Position numbers and translations under genes: made by a program
The notes under the pieces: generated by a model
Told to the model about the DNA's origin: nothing
The model's database searches: none
Seen by the model: only the letters and a program-made list of their open reading frames with translations
Shown here: positions 23,751-35,644 of the stretch, piece after piece
Layout of the letters: the number at the start of each line of letters is the position of its first letter
How positions within the stretch are numbered: position 1 is the first letter of the stretch
Origin: Datisca glomerata
Lineage: Eukaryota; Streptophyta; Magnoliopsida; Cucurbitales; Datiscaceae
Direction: 5' to 3'
Length of the DNA: 64,000 nucleotides
NCBI GenBank assembly: GCA_003255025.1
Contig: QANY01005041.1
Coordinates: 1-64,000 of the forward strand

Positions 23751-24900
23751 TGTATTTGCTTTGTTTACAACATATCACGTGTCCAATGATATCCGATGTC
23801 GACATGTTTTGATCTCGAGTGAAAATTTAGATTTCTGCTAAAATGGATGACACTTTGACTGTCACACTATAAGATAAATCTCTCTTGTTCTTGACCCAAT
23901 TCTATAAGGAATTTCTTCATCCATAATATTTCCTTGCATGCTTCCGTAGCTACAATGAATTTAGCTTCTGGTGTAGATAATACAACTTCGACTATGATGA
24001 AATCGTTTCGTTGTAAAAGTGATTAAGTATCCGAAGGTTGACTTTCTAGAGCCAATGTCTCTAGCCGTATTTACATCTATATAGCTACTCGCACAAGCTT
24101 ATCTCTTCTAAAACATAGAGTCATTTTTGAAGCACCTCTAAGATATATGATAATGCACTTCATTGATATTTAACACTCCTTGCTAGGATTTACGAGGAAT
24201 CTGCTTACTACTCCGACTCCATGTGAAATTTCATGTCTCATTGAAACCATGACTACATCAGGCTACCCATTGTCAATACAAATGGAATCGCCTCCATTTC
24301 CTCCTTATCCTTCTTCGTAGAAAGACTTCATTTTGAGCTAAGTTTGAAGTGGATCGCAAGTGAAAAACTAACCTGCTTAAACTTTTCCATGTTGGAACGT
24401 TTGGGATCTTTCTCAATGTACATTTCGTGTAATAGCCAAAGGTTCTTATCAGGGAAGATACCTATGCCAAGTATGTGTATTACTGGTCCAAAATATTTCA
24501 TGCCGATGACTTGCTAAGTTTTCTTCAACTTAGTGTTCTCGACACGGTCAATGAAGGGTAGGAATATGATGAACTTTCCATTAAAAGGATTTTCTAACAA
24601 ACACACAATGGTCAGAAGTTGTCTTGTTGTGTCCCTGATCAAACATGAAGAAATCAAACTTTGTAACGTTGTCTCAATGCTTGCTCCATGTAGATTTTTC
24701 TTCTAGATCACCATGAAGAAATACCGTCTTCATATCGAGTTGTTCAATTTCTAAGTTTAAGCTTACCGCCAGGCCAAGTACAACCCTTATAGATAACATC
24801 TTCACAACTCACAAAAAGATCTATTCAAAGTCAATGCTTTTATTTTGACCGAAGCCTTTCACAATCAACATTGTCTTGTATTGAAGCCTTTCACAACTGA
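23750..24900 (-). pseudogene. Decayed Ty1/copia pol fragment (reverse transcriptase and RNase H)
   Basis: Minus-strand translation near 24770-24690 reads QLDMKTVFLHGDLEE followed by an IYMEQA-like block. This is the start of the copia reverse transcriptase catalytic core (family consensus QLDVKTAFLHGDLEEEIYM). Near 24100-24030 a segment SYIDVNTARDIGSRKST matches the YADADWAGC region, and near 23990-23930 LSTPEAKFIVATEAC matches the RNase H block. Stops and frameshifts are numerous and the middle is poorly conserved. A short segment containing GAAGCCTTTCACAA is duplicated at 24853 and 24887. No LTRs were located. It is a dead remnant with no coding potential. Confidence 0.8.
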
Positions 24901-24904
24901 CGAA

Positions 24905-26516
24905 AAGTTCTATTTAAAATCAATACTAAAACTTTAGTACTTTTTTATATCATGAGATGCTACGTATGCATATTTTAATTGAAAGATTCTCAATGACACC
25001 CCGTGTGGTTTTAGTAAATGATCTTCACACTCCTTCTAAGTTTAAAAATACCACTACCTCCCTCTATGATTTTTAAGTTAGTACACTCACACCCCGTACA
25101 CCCTTTATCACAATTAGACTCCAATAACATGCTACTAAAATGACCTAAATAACCCTAAATTTAAAAAAAAATCTTCAAAAGTCAAAATCTTCAACGTAGT
25201 ATGTTATGATGATGAAATAGCACTTGAAGATTTAAGTTCAATAAACCCAATATTATGTGAAAATGCTTTCCTCAGCTTTAAAATCTAAAATTCCTCTCTG
25301 AAGATGTCCCTCGCTTCAAGCCCTCGTTAAGAATCATAGAGACACATGCTTTAATCGACATTTTTTGCCTAAAAATGAGTTTTCTTCTTCACAAGTCTTT
25401 AACAACGTTATAATTATGAACAATGCTATCAACACTCTTTTCAACAGTCATTTAGACATTCTCACTCTATAACGCTGCTATGTGTCATAGTTTCGCTTTT
25501 CATAAAAGTTGTGAGAATGAGTCTAATATTAGGATATGACTTTTTTCTTTATTTACAAATTTACCACCAACCCATATGTTTCTCTATTTTATCGTTGCAA
25601 CACACTTTCATACAAGGAGTAAAGAAAACTTTCATATAAAAATTACATTTGTATTAAATTATATTGCCAAAATTTTTAGACAATTTGTAACCTCTATTCC
25701 TAATAATTTCTATTATTTATTATCAATTTTAGAAACATTTCTATTTCTACTAAAGTGATAGAAACTTTTAATTTCTCTTTTTACCCGTTAAGCCCTTTCA
25801 TTTAATTCATTAATAATTTGTGAAATTCAACGTGTTATACTATTATGTCGTTCTCATGAATATGAAAGTACATGTAGAATTGATAGATGTTTGTATAATA
25901 AAATATTATCTAATTAAATAGTTAATTTCGAATAGATATATAACAAACTCACTTTAATATTTGTTACGTTTTTTCATTTTCAGTATATAATATAGATGTA
26001 ATAATTAATATTCATTGTTCATTATCTATAGTAAAATAATTTGTAAGATTTTGGTTTGCATTATCTGTTATTCTACTTATTTTCATATCATCTTATGATA
26101 TAAATCTATTGTCATTGTGTTCTATTAAAATAAAAAAGGTAGATAATTCAAATATCTTTCCATGTACGGCCACTTTTATCATACTTTTAGTTTAAGTTTA
26201 CAATATGTTCTAAAGCTAATGTGTTTATTTTAACATTAATCTAAATTTCTAAACCTATTTATATATATTTTATTTATTATAATACATCCAAGTGTTTTTT
26301 ATTAATTTACAAAAAAATAGAGATAAGGGAAAATAATCCACTAAATCAGACACTATTTCATTTTTAAATCTCAATATAAACTTTACGACTTTTACAAACG
26401 ATTTTTATTTAAAAAAAAAAACTTTTTAGAAACAGTTCCAAACATAACCGAACCTTTTGGTTTTGAGTAAGCGGGAATTTTTAATTTTTGATTTAGTAAA
26501 AGTTATACTTGGGGTT
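24905..26516. other. AT-rich intergenic stretch, no gene seen
   Basis: No coding sequence or repeat family recognised in either strand. Open frames are short and of low complexity. Confidence 0.45.
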
Positions 26517-27169
26517 AGAGGTGGCAACCGGCATGTCAATGCTCGGCCTGAGCGATTCACGGATTAGTTTTAGACCGGTCCGTTAAAATTTTGAGGAGGC
26601 TCGAAATGAACCGTTGAACCGATCCATGAACTCACCCGGACCTGAGATGGTCCGGTACGGGTGGACTAATGGGTCGATCCCGGTTAAATAACCGGGCCGG
26701 TCCATTTTCCTTTCCATAAAATGTGTTGTAATTCTAAAAAATTGCAAATGAGTAGAAATTCAACATTGATGGGGAATGAATGAAATGTAGAAATTACTAG
26801 ATATAAAAAAATTGTTACCGAACCGACCGAACCAAATAAAAAATGATATGTTCGGTCAATTATATAAGTCACCACGATTCGGTTCAAAAATTCATATGAT
26901 TTCAGATCGAACCAAACCGAAATATAAATAAAAAAATAATCCTATATACACTATAACGAAACCGTAAAAGCCATCACCCACTTGCCTCCCTCCCTCTCAT
27001 CGTACAACTATGACCCATTGCCTCCATCCTTCTCTTTGTATTCTCTCTCTCCTTCCATCTCTTTTCTTTGCGTACTCTCTTCCCTCTCTCTTCTCTTCAT
27101 AGAAACCCTAAGAAAGCTTTCCTCAGCCGCTCCACCATATGCTTCCCTCTCTCTTCTTTTCTTGCAGTC

Positions 27170-27214
<45 letters not shown>

Positions 27215-27965
27215 GCCATCTTGCATCTTCTCTAACTAGCAAGCGTCTTCCCTCTCACTATGGCGTCTCTCTACTCGTAGTGCTCTTCTCTCTCGCTATG
27301 GAGTTTAGCGACTCTCTCTCACTTTCAGGGATTGTCTTTCTCTCGCAGTGGCGTTCTTTCCCTCGCCACTCGTTCAAGCTACCACAATCGACCAGATCTG
27401 AGTAGAACATAGTAGAACTGAGCAGATCTGAAGGTTACAAAATGCTATTACCCTTTAGTTTTACTGATTCTGTTTAGATTTGGTTAAATGTTCTAAAGAA
27501 TTAAAAGATCCGAAATATTTACAGATCTGAAATATTACATTTTAAGTGTATTTGTAATACAAATTATGCTTGGTAACGGTTTGTGGTTTGAAGAATTTCA
27601 GGGCTTTAATATCACTTATCTAGTCTTCATTTTTTTAGTTTTGGAGATTGTAGGGTTCTTATTTTACTGATTTTAGTTTGATGTTTCTAATTCTGTAACC
27701 CTTATGTTTTGAGTTAGGGTTTTGGTCTAATGGTTTGTGTTCCGGAGAATTTGTATATTGATTGTAATGGATTATTAGTTTTGGAGAAATATGGTTTAAT
27801 TGATTTTTTTCAACTTTGTCGAAGGATCAATCCGAATCTAACCAAACCAAAATTTTCGGTTCGGTTCATGTATGATCACTATATAATTTGGTTTGTTGAA
27901 TGAACAAACCGAAGTGTTTAGTTCGATTTTCTTTTAAATAACCGATCGAATTGCACCGTGAACAC
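26517..27965. mobile_element. Possible non-autonomous element with CGGTT-rich inverted ends around gene-like leader sequence
   Basis: The left side (26517-26930) is rich in CCGAACCGA and AACCAAACCGAA motifs. The right side (27825-27965) carries the inverted forms CGGTTCGGTTC and ends CCGTGAACACCCTGG. Between them, 26975-27400 is strongly pyrimidine-rich with a (CT)n run at about 27171-27211, followed by T-rich sequence resembling a plant 5' leader and first intron. The layout suggests a DNA element that picked up a gene's 5' region. No transposase, no exact terminal repeat and no target duplication could be fixed, so this is a weak call. Confidence 0.3.
27171..27211. repeat. (CT)n microsatellite
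   Basis: An uninterrupted CT dinucleotide run of about 40 bases in a pyrimidine-rich block. Confidence 0.95.
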
Positions 27966-29437
27966 CCTGGGGACTATCATTAAACTGTATAAAATCATGT
28001 TACTATCTTCTAATTACTTTATTTTATGATTTTAAAATCTTAATAGAAAAATTTGTAATGATAATTAAAATTATTTTATTTATCAAATTCGTAAACCTCT
28101 AATATTCATATTCACGTAAAATTGAAAAATATAATAAATAATTAATAATTTATTTTCATTATCAAAATAAAAAATATTAGGAATATTAAGTCAATATTTT
28201 TTAAAATTTTCTTGAATTTTTTTTTCATTGAATAAGATATTCATTTAAACGAGATGTGAGATTTCTTCTGATGTGGTAGATAAAGCAAGTCTCTATGCCT
28301 AGACTCTTTATGTCTAGATTTCTCTTTAGAAAAGTATTTTTATGAGATTTATAGGGCTTAGACATGGAAGTCCTATGGGGTTTGGAAGGAGAAGAATATT
28401 AAATTTTTATATCGTAGGCAAATTGATTACAGAATTCACCTATTTCTTTTATGTTGTCAAGGTTTTGACTTTTCATCATATGTTATAATTCCATATCATT
28501 ACATAGTCCTAGTCTTTCTTCCATTAATTTTTGTTTAATCAAATATATTTATTTAAAAAATATATTATATGAAGTTTTGATCAAATGTATTATAAAATAG
28601 TAAGGATATTTTATAAATAATATATTAACAAAATTTGTCTTGATTTATTAGTAAAAAATTTGATTTATAAGAGAGGTTAAAGATTCAAATTTCAATACAC
28701 ATATAATTTTTTAATTTTTGAGCTAAAAGAGTGTATTCATGGGTTGGGTTGGTTCAGGCCTGTTGGGCCTCACGAGCCAAGTCGGCCTAGCATCGGGTCG
28801 ATTTGAGTCGGGGTATAGGTCTTGAATTTAAGGTCCATGATAGCCCGAGTCTGGCCTGTGAGCTTTAACCGGCCCGATATCATATAGTACCGGCCGGTCC
28901 GGTCTCAAATTATAATTGGCGGGTTCAAATTATAATTGATGGGTTCATCCGGTTTCATAGACGGAATCAGTTCCCTTGTCTAGTCTACTTGAAGTGAAGT
29001 TTGTGAGTTGAAAGGTTAATGGCAAAAAGTTATAAATAAAAATAAAAGGAATACCTTAATATTTAATCAATTTTGACAATTCTATCAAAGGAAAAAAAAG
29101 GACATGCCGTAAGTTTTATTGACAACTTTATCAAAGGAAAAAAATAGGACATATGGAAAGTTTTTAGAGTGAAAGTGTCCAAATACTACCTAAATGAGTG
29201 TTGCCATCAGTGTTCTATAATTATATATAATTCTTTTTTAAAAAGAGAAGAAACCTCCGTTCAAATACCCCAAGCTCATTCGATTAAAGAAAACCCACAA
29301 ACTCATTGACTTAACCCCAACAAAACCCACTTCTGCATCATCATCCAACGAGAAATGCCAATTAACCCAACCCTTACCGCACCCAAGACCTTTCACAGCC
29401 ATCCTCCACCATAGGCTTTCTGATCTTCTACCATCTG
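27966..29437. other. Intergenic stretch with a GC-rich repeat block and a small tandem duplication
   Basis: 28740-28990 is a GC-rich block with CCGGCCGGTCCGGT and repeated GGGTTCAAATTATAATT motifs, resembling 26520-26720 and 58740-58930, so it is probably a copy of a dispersed repeat. At 29072-29155 a unit around TATCAAAGGAAAAAAA..GGACAT occurs twice. No gene is recognised. Confidence 0.4.
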
Positions 29438-29824
29438 ATGAAGAAATTTAGTTTTTCGAGAGCCTGTCCAGGACAAGGTTTGTCGTGGGTCTCCGTTATG
29501 GCTTCATCCGTCGCCGGTACGTCTGTCACAGATTCGCCTGTCGCGAGGGTTTGTACTTCGTGGGGTTTTTCTGTAGTGGGTTCCTCTGTCGTGGGAGGAT
29601 TGAATCTGAAGGGACAAATGAGATCTGGAAAAAAGGAGATGAAGGGGACGGAAACCGAACAAAAAAAATTGAGTTTTTCTGCTTATAACTTTTCAAATTT
29701 TAGCTTTCCTTCTTCATCTTCCCTTTCGTCAATAGTGTCGAAATTACTTCTCAACTGCTCCTATGGTGCTACAGAGGAAATGGGTGGGATGAGGGGTACT
29801 CGTGAACTGAGCAGAAGTTTTTGA
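29438..29824 (+). CDS. Unrecognised 128-codon open frame, doubtful
   Basis: The frame is Ser- and Gly-rich with no motif, signal peptide or membrane segment that I recognise. The base composition (locally higher GC than the surroundings) and its length are the only reasons to mention it. The 29220-29440 sequence before it is C- and A-rich, like a plant leader. It could be a captured gene fragment or chance. Confidence 0.15.
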   Translation: MKKFSFSRACPGQGLSWVSVMASSVAGTSVTDSPVARVCTSWGFSVVGSSVVGGLNLKGQMRSGKKEMKGTETEQKKLSFSAYNFSNFSFPSSSSLSSIVSKLLLNCSYGATEEMGGMRGTRELSRSF

Positions 29825-31253
29825 CTTTTGAATATTTTAGAATAATTTGAGATCATTTGGAAATTTTAGTAGAAGTTAAATTCAGTAGTTATTCCTATTA
29901 TTAATTTATTATGTATCTAAAAATATTATATTTTATTTAAATTTTAAAAAAATATAATAAATAAATTTTTAAAATTTATAAAACATATATATTTCATCAA
30001 AATGATATTTTAATAATCAATTTGTTATATTTCTTTAAAATATTAATTTTTAATACACGTAGCGTCAGATTAATGAGAGATCTATTAAAAATTACGTATA
30101 AAATGTTATTGAAAAAAATCATTATTTAGCTAAGAAGGCAGAATTTCATATGGAGAGGAATATCTATTGATTTTTTTTAGGAAATTATTCGATACACTTG
30201 AAATGTTGAATATTTAATATTTTTTCATATTATTAATTATCACATATTTAAAAATATCATATTTTATTTAAATTTTAAAAAAAATTATTAAAATTCATAA
30301 AAAATATACCTGTATCATTAAATGATATATAATAATATTGAATATTCCATACTTTATCAATACTAGAAATTTTTCTCCATTTTGGTATAGGCGTGAATAT
30401 AGTCTTTTTTTTATTTGGCAAAAAGACTATATCATCATAACCCTCACAACCTTTTCTCTGATGGAGTATCTTTTTAACAACGTTTCTATGATGGAATACA
30501 TTGAGGTATGCTTTTGCTTTTGCTTTTTTTCTTTTCATCTCTTCACTTGTTTTCTTCACAACCGAGTGGACCTGTTTGGTTACCCTTTTGCTATTTTTTT
30601 TTCCATCTTTTGTTTTTGTCAAAAGTCTATTTTGTTTTCTTTCTAAAATTACTATTGAGCCATTAGAAATTTAAGAATAACTTATATACTCCCATCAAAC
30701 GTTTTTAATATCAATTAAAAGTATTTAACTAGGACCTTCTTTTTGTTATAATTATAGAAAAAACATGTAAATCAGATGCATATTAGAAATTTAACTGATT
30801 TAAAATTTTGTTCAAACATTTCAAAATTTATACTAAAATATTTTTTTTATCAATATTACATATTACAGATTCTAAAGAGAATGTGAGATATGACTCGAAC
30901 CTACAACATCTAAAATATGAGTGTGATAACTTAATCAACTGCGTCAATCCATCTTGACTTAAAATGCTTCTTAATGATCGATATATTTGTTAGCATTAAT
31001 TTTTTTAAAACACGAAGGTTTCATAATTTTCTTAAAACTAGCTTTTAAATCACCGATTAGATTGATCCACATAGTTAATCTTACTTTTTTAAAAAAGTCG
31101 TTTTCAAAAATTAAATTACGTAATAATTTTTATATATTTTAAAATAATAGGTGAAAAGAATCCATAGATAAAACTGGACATCATAATTACACAAACATAT
31201 CTTTAATAATTAGCAATTTTATCATCTAACTTAACATATAATAAGATAGTTTT
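29825..31253. other. AT-rich intergenic stretch upstream of the dirigent gene
   Basis: Apart from the SINE candidate at 30835-30965, no gene is seen. Two AT-rich blocks around 29880-30040 and 30180-30330 are partial direct copies of each other (shared TATTTTATTTAAATTTTAAAAAAA). Confidence 0.4.
30835..30965 (-). mobile_element. Candidate tRNA-derived SINE
   Basis: On the minus strand a pol III box A-like sequence (GACGCAGTTGATTAAG, about 30945-30930) is followed by a box B-like sequence (GGTTCGAGTCA, about 30900-30890). Downstream is a non-tRNA tail and an A-rich end with a run of eight A (about 30847-30840). The spacing fits a tRNA promoter, but there is no tRNA cloverleaf. This is the usual make-up of plant SINEs. 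Target duplications were not identified. Confidence 0.5.
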
Positions 31254-31271
31254 CTATATAGATATATAATA
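31254..31271 (+). promoter_or_regulatory. TATA box region of the dirigent gene
   Basis: TATATAGATATATAAT lies about 85-100 bases upstream of the chosen ATG (31355). A start site 25-35 bases downstream falls near or past the upstream ATG at 31286, which favours the later start codon. Confidence 0.5.
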
Positions 31272-31354
31272 CAACTTAGTAACTCATGAAAAGAACCAAA
31301 TCTTACACTCTCTTCCTTCTTCACAACTTCTGCAAACATTTTCACTTTTTCGCC

Positions 31355-31945
31355 ATGGCCAAATTTCTTCAACAACCCACTCTCCCCATCTCTCTAATTC
31401 TCCTCTCCATTTTCTTCATCTCAACCGCCATAGCCACATCCCACTTCCCCCAATTCTCAAAAACCCTCTCCCCTTCAAAACTCGGTCTGAAGAGAGAGAA
31501 ACTAAGCCACCTTCACTTCTACTTCCACGACATCGTCGCCGGTCGGAATCGCACCGTCATCACCGTCGCCGAGGCACCCACGACCAAAAAGTCTCAGACG
31601 GTGTTCGGTATGGTGAACATGATGGACGATCCGTTGACCGTACTGCCGGAGATAAGCTCCAAAATTGTGGGAAGAGCTCAGGGGATTTACGCGTCTGCTT
31701 CGCAGAGTGAGATTGGGTTTTTAATGGTGTTGAATTTTGCATTTGTTGAAGGTAAGTACAATGGTAGTAATCTCAGCGTGTTGGGGCGGAATGCGGCGTT
31801 GTCCGCCGTGAGAGAGATGCCGATCGTTGGTGGTAGTGGGCTCTTCCGATTTGCTCGTGGCTATGCTCAGGCGAGGACTCATACTATAGATCTTAAAACA
31901 GGGGATGCTGTTGTGGAGTACAATGTTTATGTCTTCCATTATTGA
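31355..31945 (+). CDS. Dirigent protein
   Basis: Dirigent proteins are secreted to the cell wall, where they steer the stereochemistry of coupling of phenoxy radicals such as coniferyl alcohol, leading to lignans or related compounds; the substrate here is unknown. The gene is intronless, as is common in the family, and gives 196 residues. Residues 1 to about 28 form a signal peptide with a hydrophobic LILLSIFFIS core. The dirigent domain follows: LHFYFHDIVAGRN (around 55-67), GMVNMMDDPLT, GRAQGIYASASQSEIGF, LNFAFVEGKYNGSNLSVLGRN, then MPIVGGSGLFRFARGY and the C-terminal VVEYNVYVFHY. An in-frame ATG 69 bases upstream (31286) would add 23 residues, but the ATG at 31355 sits in a strong context (CGCCATGGC) directly before the signal peptide. 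The nearest homologs cannot be ranked without a search. Confidence 0.95.
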   Translation: MAKFLQQPTLPISLILLSIFFISTAIATSHFPQFSKTLSPSKLGLKREKLSHLHFYFHDIVAGRNRTVITVAEAPTTKKSQTVFGMVNMMDDPLTVLPEISSKIVGRAQGIYASASQSEIGFLMVLNFAFVEGKYNGSNLSVLGRNAALSAVREMPIVGGSGLFRFARGYAQARTHTIDLKTGDAVVEYNVYVFHY

Positions 31946-33705
31946 TGTTCACGATTCAGAGGTTTTCATGGTTACGCAGCTAAGAAAAAACAACATATAT
32001 TGAACCTTCTGTTTGAATTTGTTTTTTACCCTTTAGTTAAAATATTTTATTACATTATTCATCTAGTAAATGTTAATATTAACTCATAATATTATTAGAT
32101 AGAGTTAAGTAGAAATTTTTTTCTAGAACATAACCTAATAAATGGTAGCTTAATCTTTTCACTTGCAAAAAAAAAATTCATATTTTAAAATCAGTCTCAT
32201 TTTCTTTTCTCGTCAGTTTATCCACTGCGATTTCTTTTAAGATTTTACAAGTAAAACCGAATTATTGATATTACGAAATATGACTAATGTTACTTGTGTT
32301 TGAAGCGAACAAATCGTTCAATGATTAATCATTTGTAGCATCGTGCAAAAAATCACGAAATCAAATTTCGTATTTATTCTACAATCCAATAGCTGAGATA
32401 CTCTAATATTGATCTTAGAAGATTGATGTTCTTTGAGGTTTTCTTATCAATTCGATGTTCTCGTACTTCTATCAAACTTGACAAGTTATATGTCCGTTAC
32501 ACAAAAACAAGAGTACTTTTCTATCAAGCTTGGAAAAGTACTCCTCACCTCTACACCTAAGTTTCTTGGTAATCTTCTTGTTATGTTTATTAGAAAACAA
32601 AGCTGTACTTTTCATTTAAGCTATTGCGTATAAGTTATTTTTCTGTGTTTGCGTTGCTTACTAATCAATGCGCCTGGCTGACGTGTTTGCTTGTAAGCAT
32701 TCCGCCAACATGAGTAACCGCGAACGTTATTGCGAGAGTTATCTGACTTACCACTGCTGCAAGCATAGTGAGTGACGTTGCATCTTTTTTTGTTAAACGA
32801 TGATTTTCCTCTTGCGTTAGTCTATTTTTAAAAAATAAACACAATGAATGTCAGATACGGATTCTAATAATATTATGAGTTAATATTAATACAAAAATAA
32901 TTGAGCTAGTGGTCCATTTAAATCTAACTGAACTGTCAGATCACGACTCAACTACAGGCTCTGCGGTTGCCTGATCTGTAAATGTCGCACTCTCATATCC
33001 ATTGTTGTTACAATTGCTATTCTTATTCTTATTGCCACAGTAATTTTTAGTATAACTTAAAGAACGACTATCATATATTTTTCACAAACCGATTCCGGTA
33101 GACCCATCATACCTGTCTGAATCTAAATTTTATAACAGTACCATTATAGATGAATAAATATCTTTTCTAGGGAATTAAAGAGTCTTTTCTAATGTGATTT
33201 TAGGAATTCAACCAAATTTTAAAATTTACACCATTTTGGCTCGTAAGAAACATCCCTAAATAACAACAAATCAAAATAGACGGAGAAAACTACAATCACA
33301 TTAGAAAAGTAATTTTCCAAGTTACATGGAGAAAACTACAAGCAATTGAACACTTTAAATAGACGGAGACGATTATTTATTGTTTAAAATAAAATAAATC
33401 AAAATTTTTCGCTTTGCAAAATTAGAGATTTTTCGAAGTCAATTTTATTTTGAATTATGGGCATGTTTATTAACAAATATAAAATTGCCTTAACACATGA
33501 AAATAATACTTCAAAAAGTAAATCAAAGAAGAAGAATGACGCCAAAAGTATCTAAAATAAGAGGTCTAATACTTCAAGGAAATGGCCATTAAGCTTTGAG
33601 ATAAGTGTACAAATAGACCATTTAACCATCAGACGCTAGTAAAATTAACAACCTTGCTAATAAGGAGATCCTAAAAATTGTGAGTATTGATTCTTAAAAG
33701 ATTAA
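31946..33705. other. Intergenic stretch downstream of the dirigent gene
   Basis: The first part should hold the dirigent 3' UTR. The rest is AT-rich with no recognised gene or repeat family. Confidence 0.45.
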
Positions 33706-33990
33706 TCACATAAAATGACCAATTTTTTTTAATCTCCAATCTGTACAATCCCTTCCATGTAGCCTGCTCACCACATGTTGAGCATCAGACTCGATGATAA
33801 CAGCACCCCATCCTTCTGAGGTTGCAGAAGTAAGAGATTCATCACTGGCCAATAACTCCTCCGTGCTCAACAGATAAATTTCATGACCAGCCCACTGATT
33901 GGTAATTAGTTTTGACATTAACATAAAGTTCATGAAATCATCAAATTCGAATAGCTTAACGAATCCGCGAACTATCCTTGGGCTCACCTC
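33706..33990 (-). pseudogene. Fragment resembling a plant RNase H-like (RVT_3) domain
   Basis: An open frame on the minus strand contains WGAVIIESDAQHVVSRLHG followed by a D-x-x-DWRL block. This resembles the part of the RNase H-like domain of plant non-LTR retroelement-derived proteins where the second acidic residue lies (pattern ESDs..VV..L.g...d.wrl). Only this part is present: the N-terminal DG block and the final catalytic region are missing, and the upstream residues do not match. It is a probable remnant of a LINE-type element or a related gene. Confidence 0.4.
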
Positions 33991-34578
33991 TAGAGAAGAG
34001 GAATAGCTTAACCAATCCCCAAATTATCCTTCAACCAATATTCAGGAGGCAAACTCCAATAAATAATATGTTCTCATTATCTAGACACAGAAGCTCGTAC
34101 AATTTTTATCTATTCAATCTACTTGATTCCTAATACACTATTATTATCATGCATAGAATCCCATTTTTGTACACTCACCTCGTTTCATCGTATTCATAGG
34201 AGAAGGAATTGTAAGGAAAGGAGAGTTCTCAAAAGAAGTTTAACATTTAATAGTAAAATGATTCTTATCATCATAAATTGCGGTGGATAATTTACATAAC
34301 TATGTAACAGAGCAGCAGCTCCACTCAAACAAGTCTCAAGCATGAAGTTGACAGTGAATTCTTTCATGGAAATCGCCACCATATGTTGCCTCTCAAGCAC
34401 CAAGCTTGAGAAAGAAAAAAAGAGTGTTCATGACTGCTGAGAAGAATTTTAACTGATCTTACTTGGCAAAAGATAAAACGAACCACATCAGAGAAAAAAC
34501 ATAAATTTATCAGAGCTGGAAGAGCACTTTCAAGATTCATCACAGAAAAATAATAGATGACAATATCCAGTTTCACGA

Positions 34579-34677
34579 ATGAAAAATCTTTCCTCAGTAC
34601 TTTTTATAGATGCCATATCTGCCCCAAAAATCTTTCCTCAGTACCTTTTATAGATGCATATCTGCCCCAACATAGCG
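34579..34677. repeat. Tandem duplication of about 48 bases
   Basis: The unit AAAAATCTTTCCTCAGTACT..TTTTATAGATGC..ATATCTGCCCC occurs twice in a row with few changes. It lies just past the stop codon of the twin-CX9C gene, probably in its 3' UTR. Confidence 0.9.
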
Positions 34678-34695
34678 ATGAAATTGAGTAGCCAC

Positions 34696-35644
34696 TTAAG
34701 CTTTTCCTCGAACCTATTAACAGGTGAAATAAAGATTATTCAAGTGACAGTGGAACTACTAAAGTGAGAAGAAATTTTCAAGAATAATAGAATCATACCG
34801 TGTTTTGCATGCAACTCTTAAGTGCAAGAAATTCTTTTAGACACATATCACGTTCAACTTCGGGAATTTTCGCGGCAACACAGCCCCCATAATCTTTTGC
34901 CTATATACAATGATCATAATCTTATACTTAAAACAATAATGCATAATTACCAAATGCTAATTCGAAAGACGTCAGTAGCAGAATGAAACTCTAAGAGAGT
35001 TTTTTACAAAGTAATTGATAATACATATTCCCTTTTTAATTGTCCCCATTAGAAACAATGATTGACCTCCTCTTATGCTCGTCTAATATTTTTTTAACTT
35101 GGAGGTAAATCTTTAGTTAGTAAGAAAACAGTGTCATGACAATTTAAGACAAGGAAATGCAAAATGCAAGGCTAATAGACAAGCACCAAAAGTTGCAATA
35201 TTGTTTCTAGCATAGCAACTCAATTGATATGCATTAAAATTAAGGAAGCACATCCGGTTATGTAGAGAATTTTCTCGAATGTTCACTCAGTCCTACTCTT
35301 TCTGATCACTAAGTTAATCCACCTGTTAGGAGACAAAGCATATATCTTTTCTCCTGATTTTAGCTCTCATAGAGCTTCATCATGACAGAAAAAGGAAGAA
35401 CTTCCAATCACTCTTAATCATCCACCAAATCCATGTCGAACAACTAATTGTGAAACTAACATCTCTACGGGCATTATAATCATTCAAATTAATTTTATCT
35501 GAAATATCATACATACATATGTGTGTGTGTGTGTATATATATATATAGATAGATATATTCAAAACATGTGGTTCAAGCTCAAACCTGGGCTGCACATGTC
35601 ACTAAAATGCGCTTAAGTGTTGAAGTAGTGTTCTTTTCTTTCAT
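34696..35644 (-). CDS. Small twin-CX9C mitochondrial protein, NDUFAF8-like complex I assembly factor
   Basis: Three coding exons: 35644-35585, 34900-34799 and 34713-34696, with GT..AG introns, all phase 0, give 59 residues. The cysteines form two CX9C pairs, C17-C27 and C40-C50, the CHCHD fold of proteins imported into the mitochondrial intermembrane space by the Mia40 pathway. Blocks AKDYGGCVAAKIPEVERDMC and LKEFLALKSCMQNT match the C-terminal part of complex I assembly factor NDUFAF8 and its plant relatives as I remember them. The human protein works with NDUFAF5 in complex I assembly; the same role here is inferred. The protein ends VRGKA. The start is the first ATG after a 5' UTR intron whose acceptor is at 35656-35655. 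No exon exceeds 34 codons, so simple ORF scans miss it. Confidence 0.85.
35518..35557. repeat. (GT)n(AT)n compound microsatellite
   Basis: GT repeats run directly into AT repeats and then AGATAGATA. It lies in the first coding intron of the twin-CX9C gene. Confidence 0.95.

Noticed and set aside
26982..27405. Ser/Leu-rich and Arg/Glu-rich frames around the CT repeat
   Set aside because: They are simple translations of a CT/GA microsatellite on both strands.
30885..30950. tRNA gene
   Set aside because: Box A and box B are present, but acceptor, anticodon and T stems do not form, so a SINE is the better reading.
31286..31354. Upstream ATG extending the dirigent protein by 23 residues
   Set aside because: It would place a basic, aromatic stretch before the signal peptide and lies close to the expected transcription start; the ATG at 31355 has a better context.
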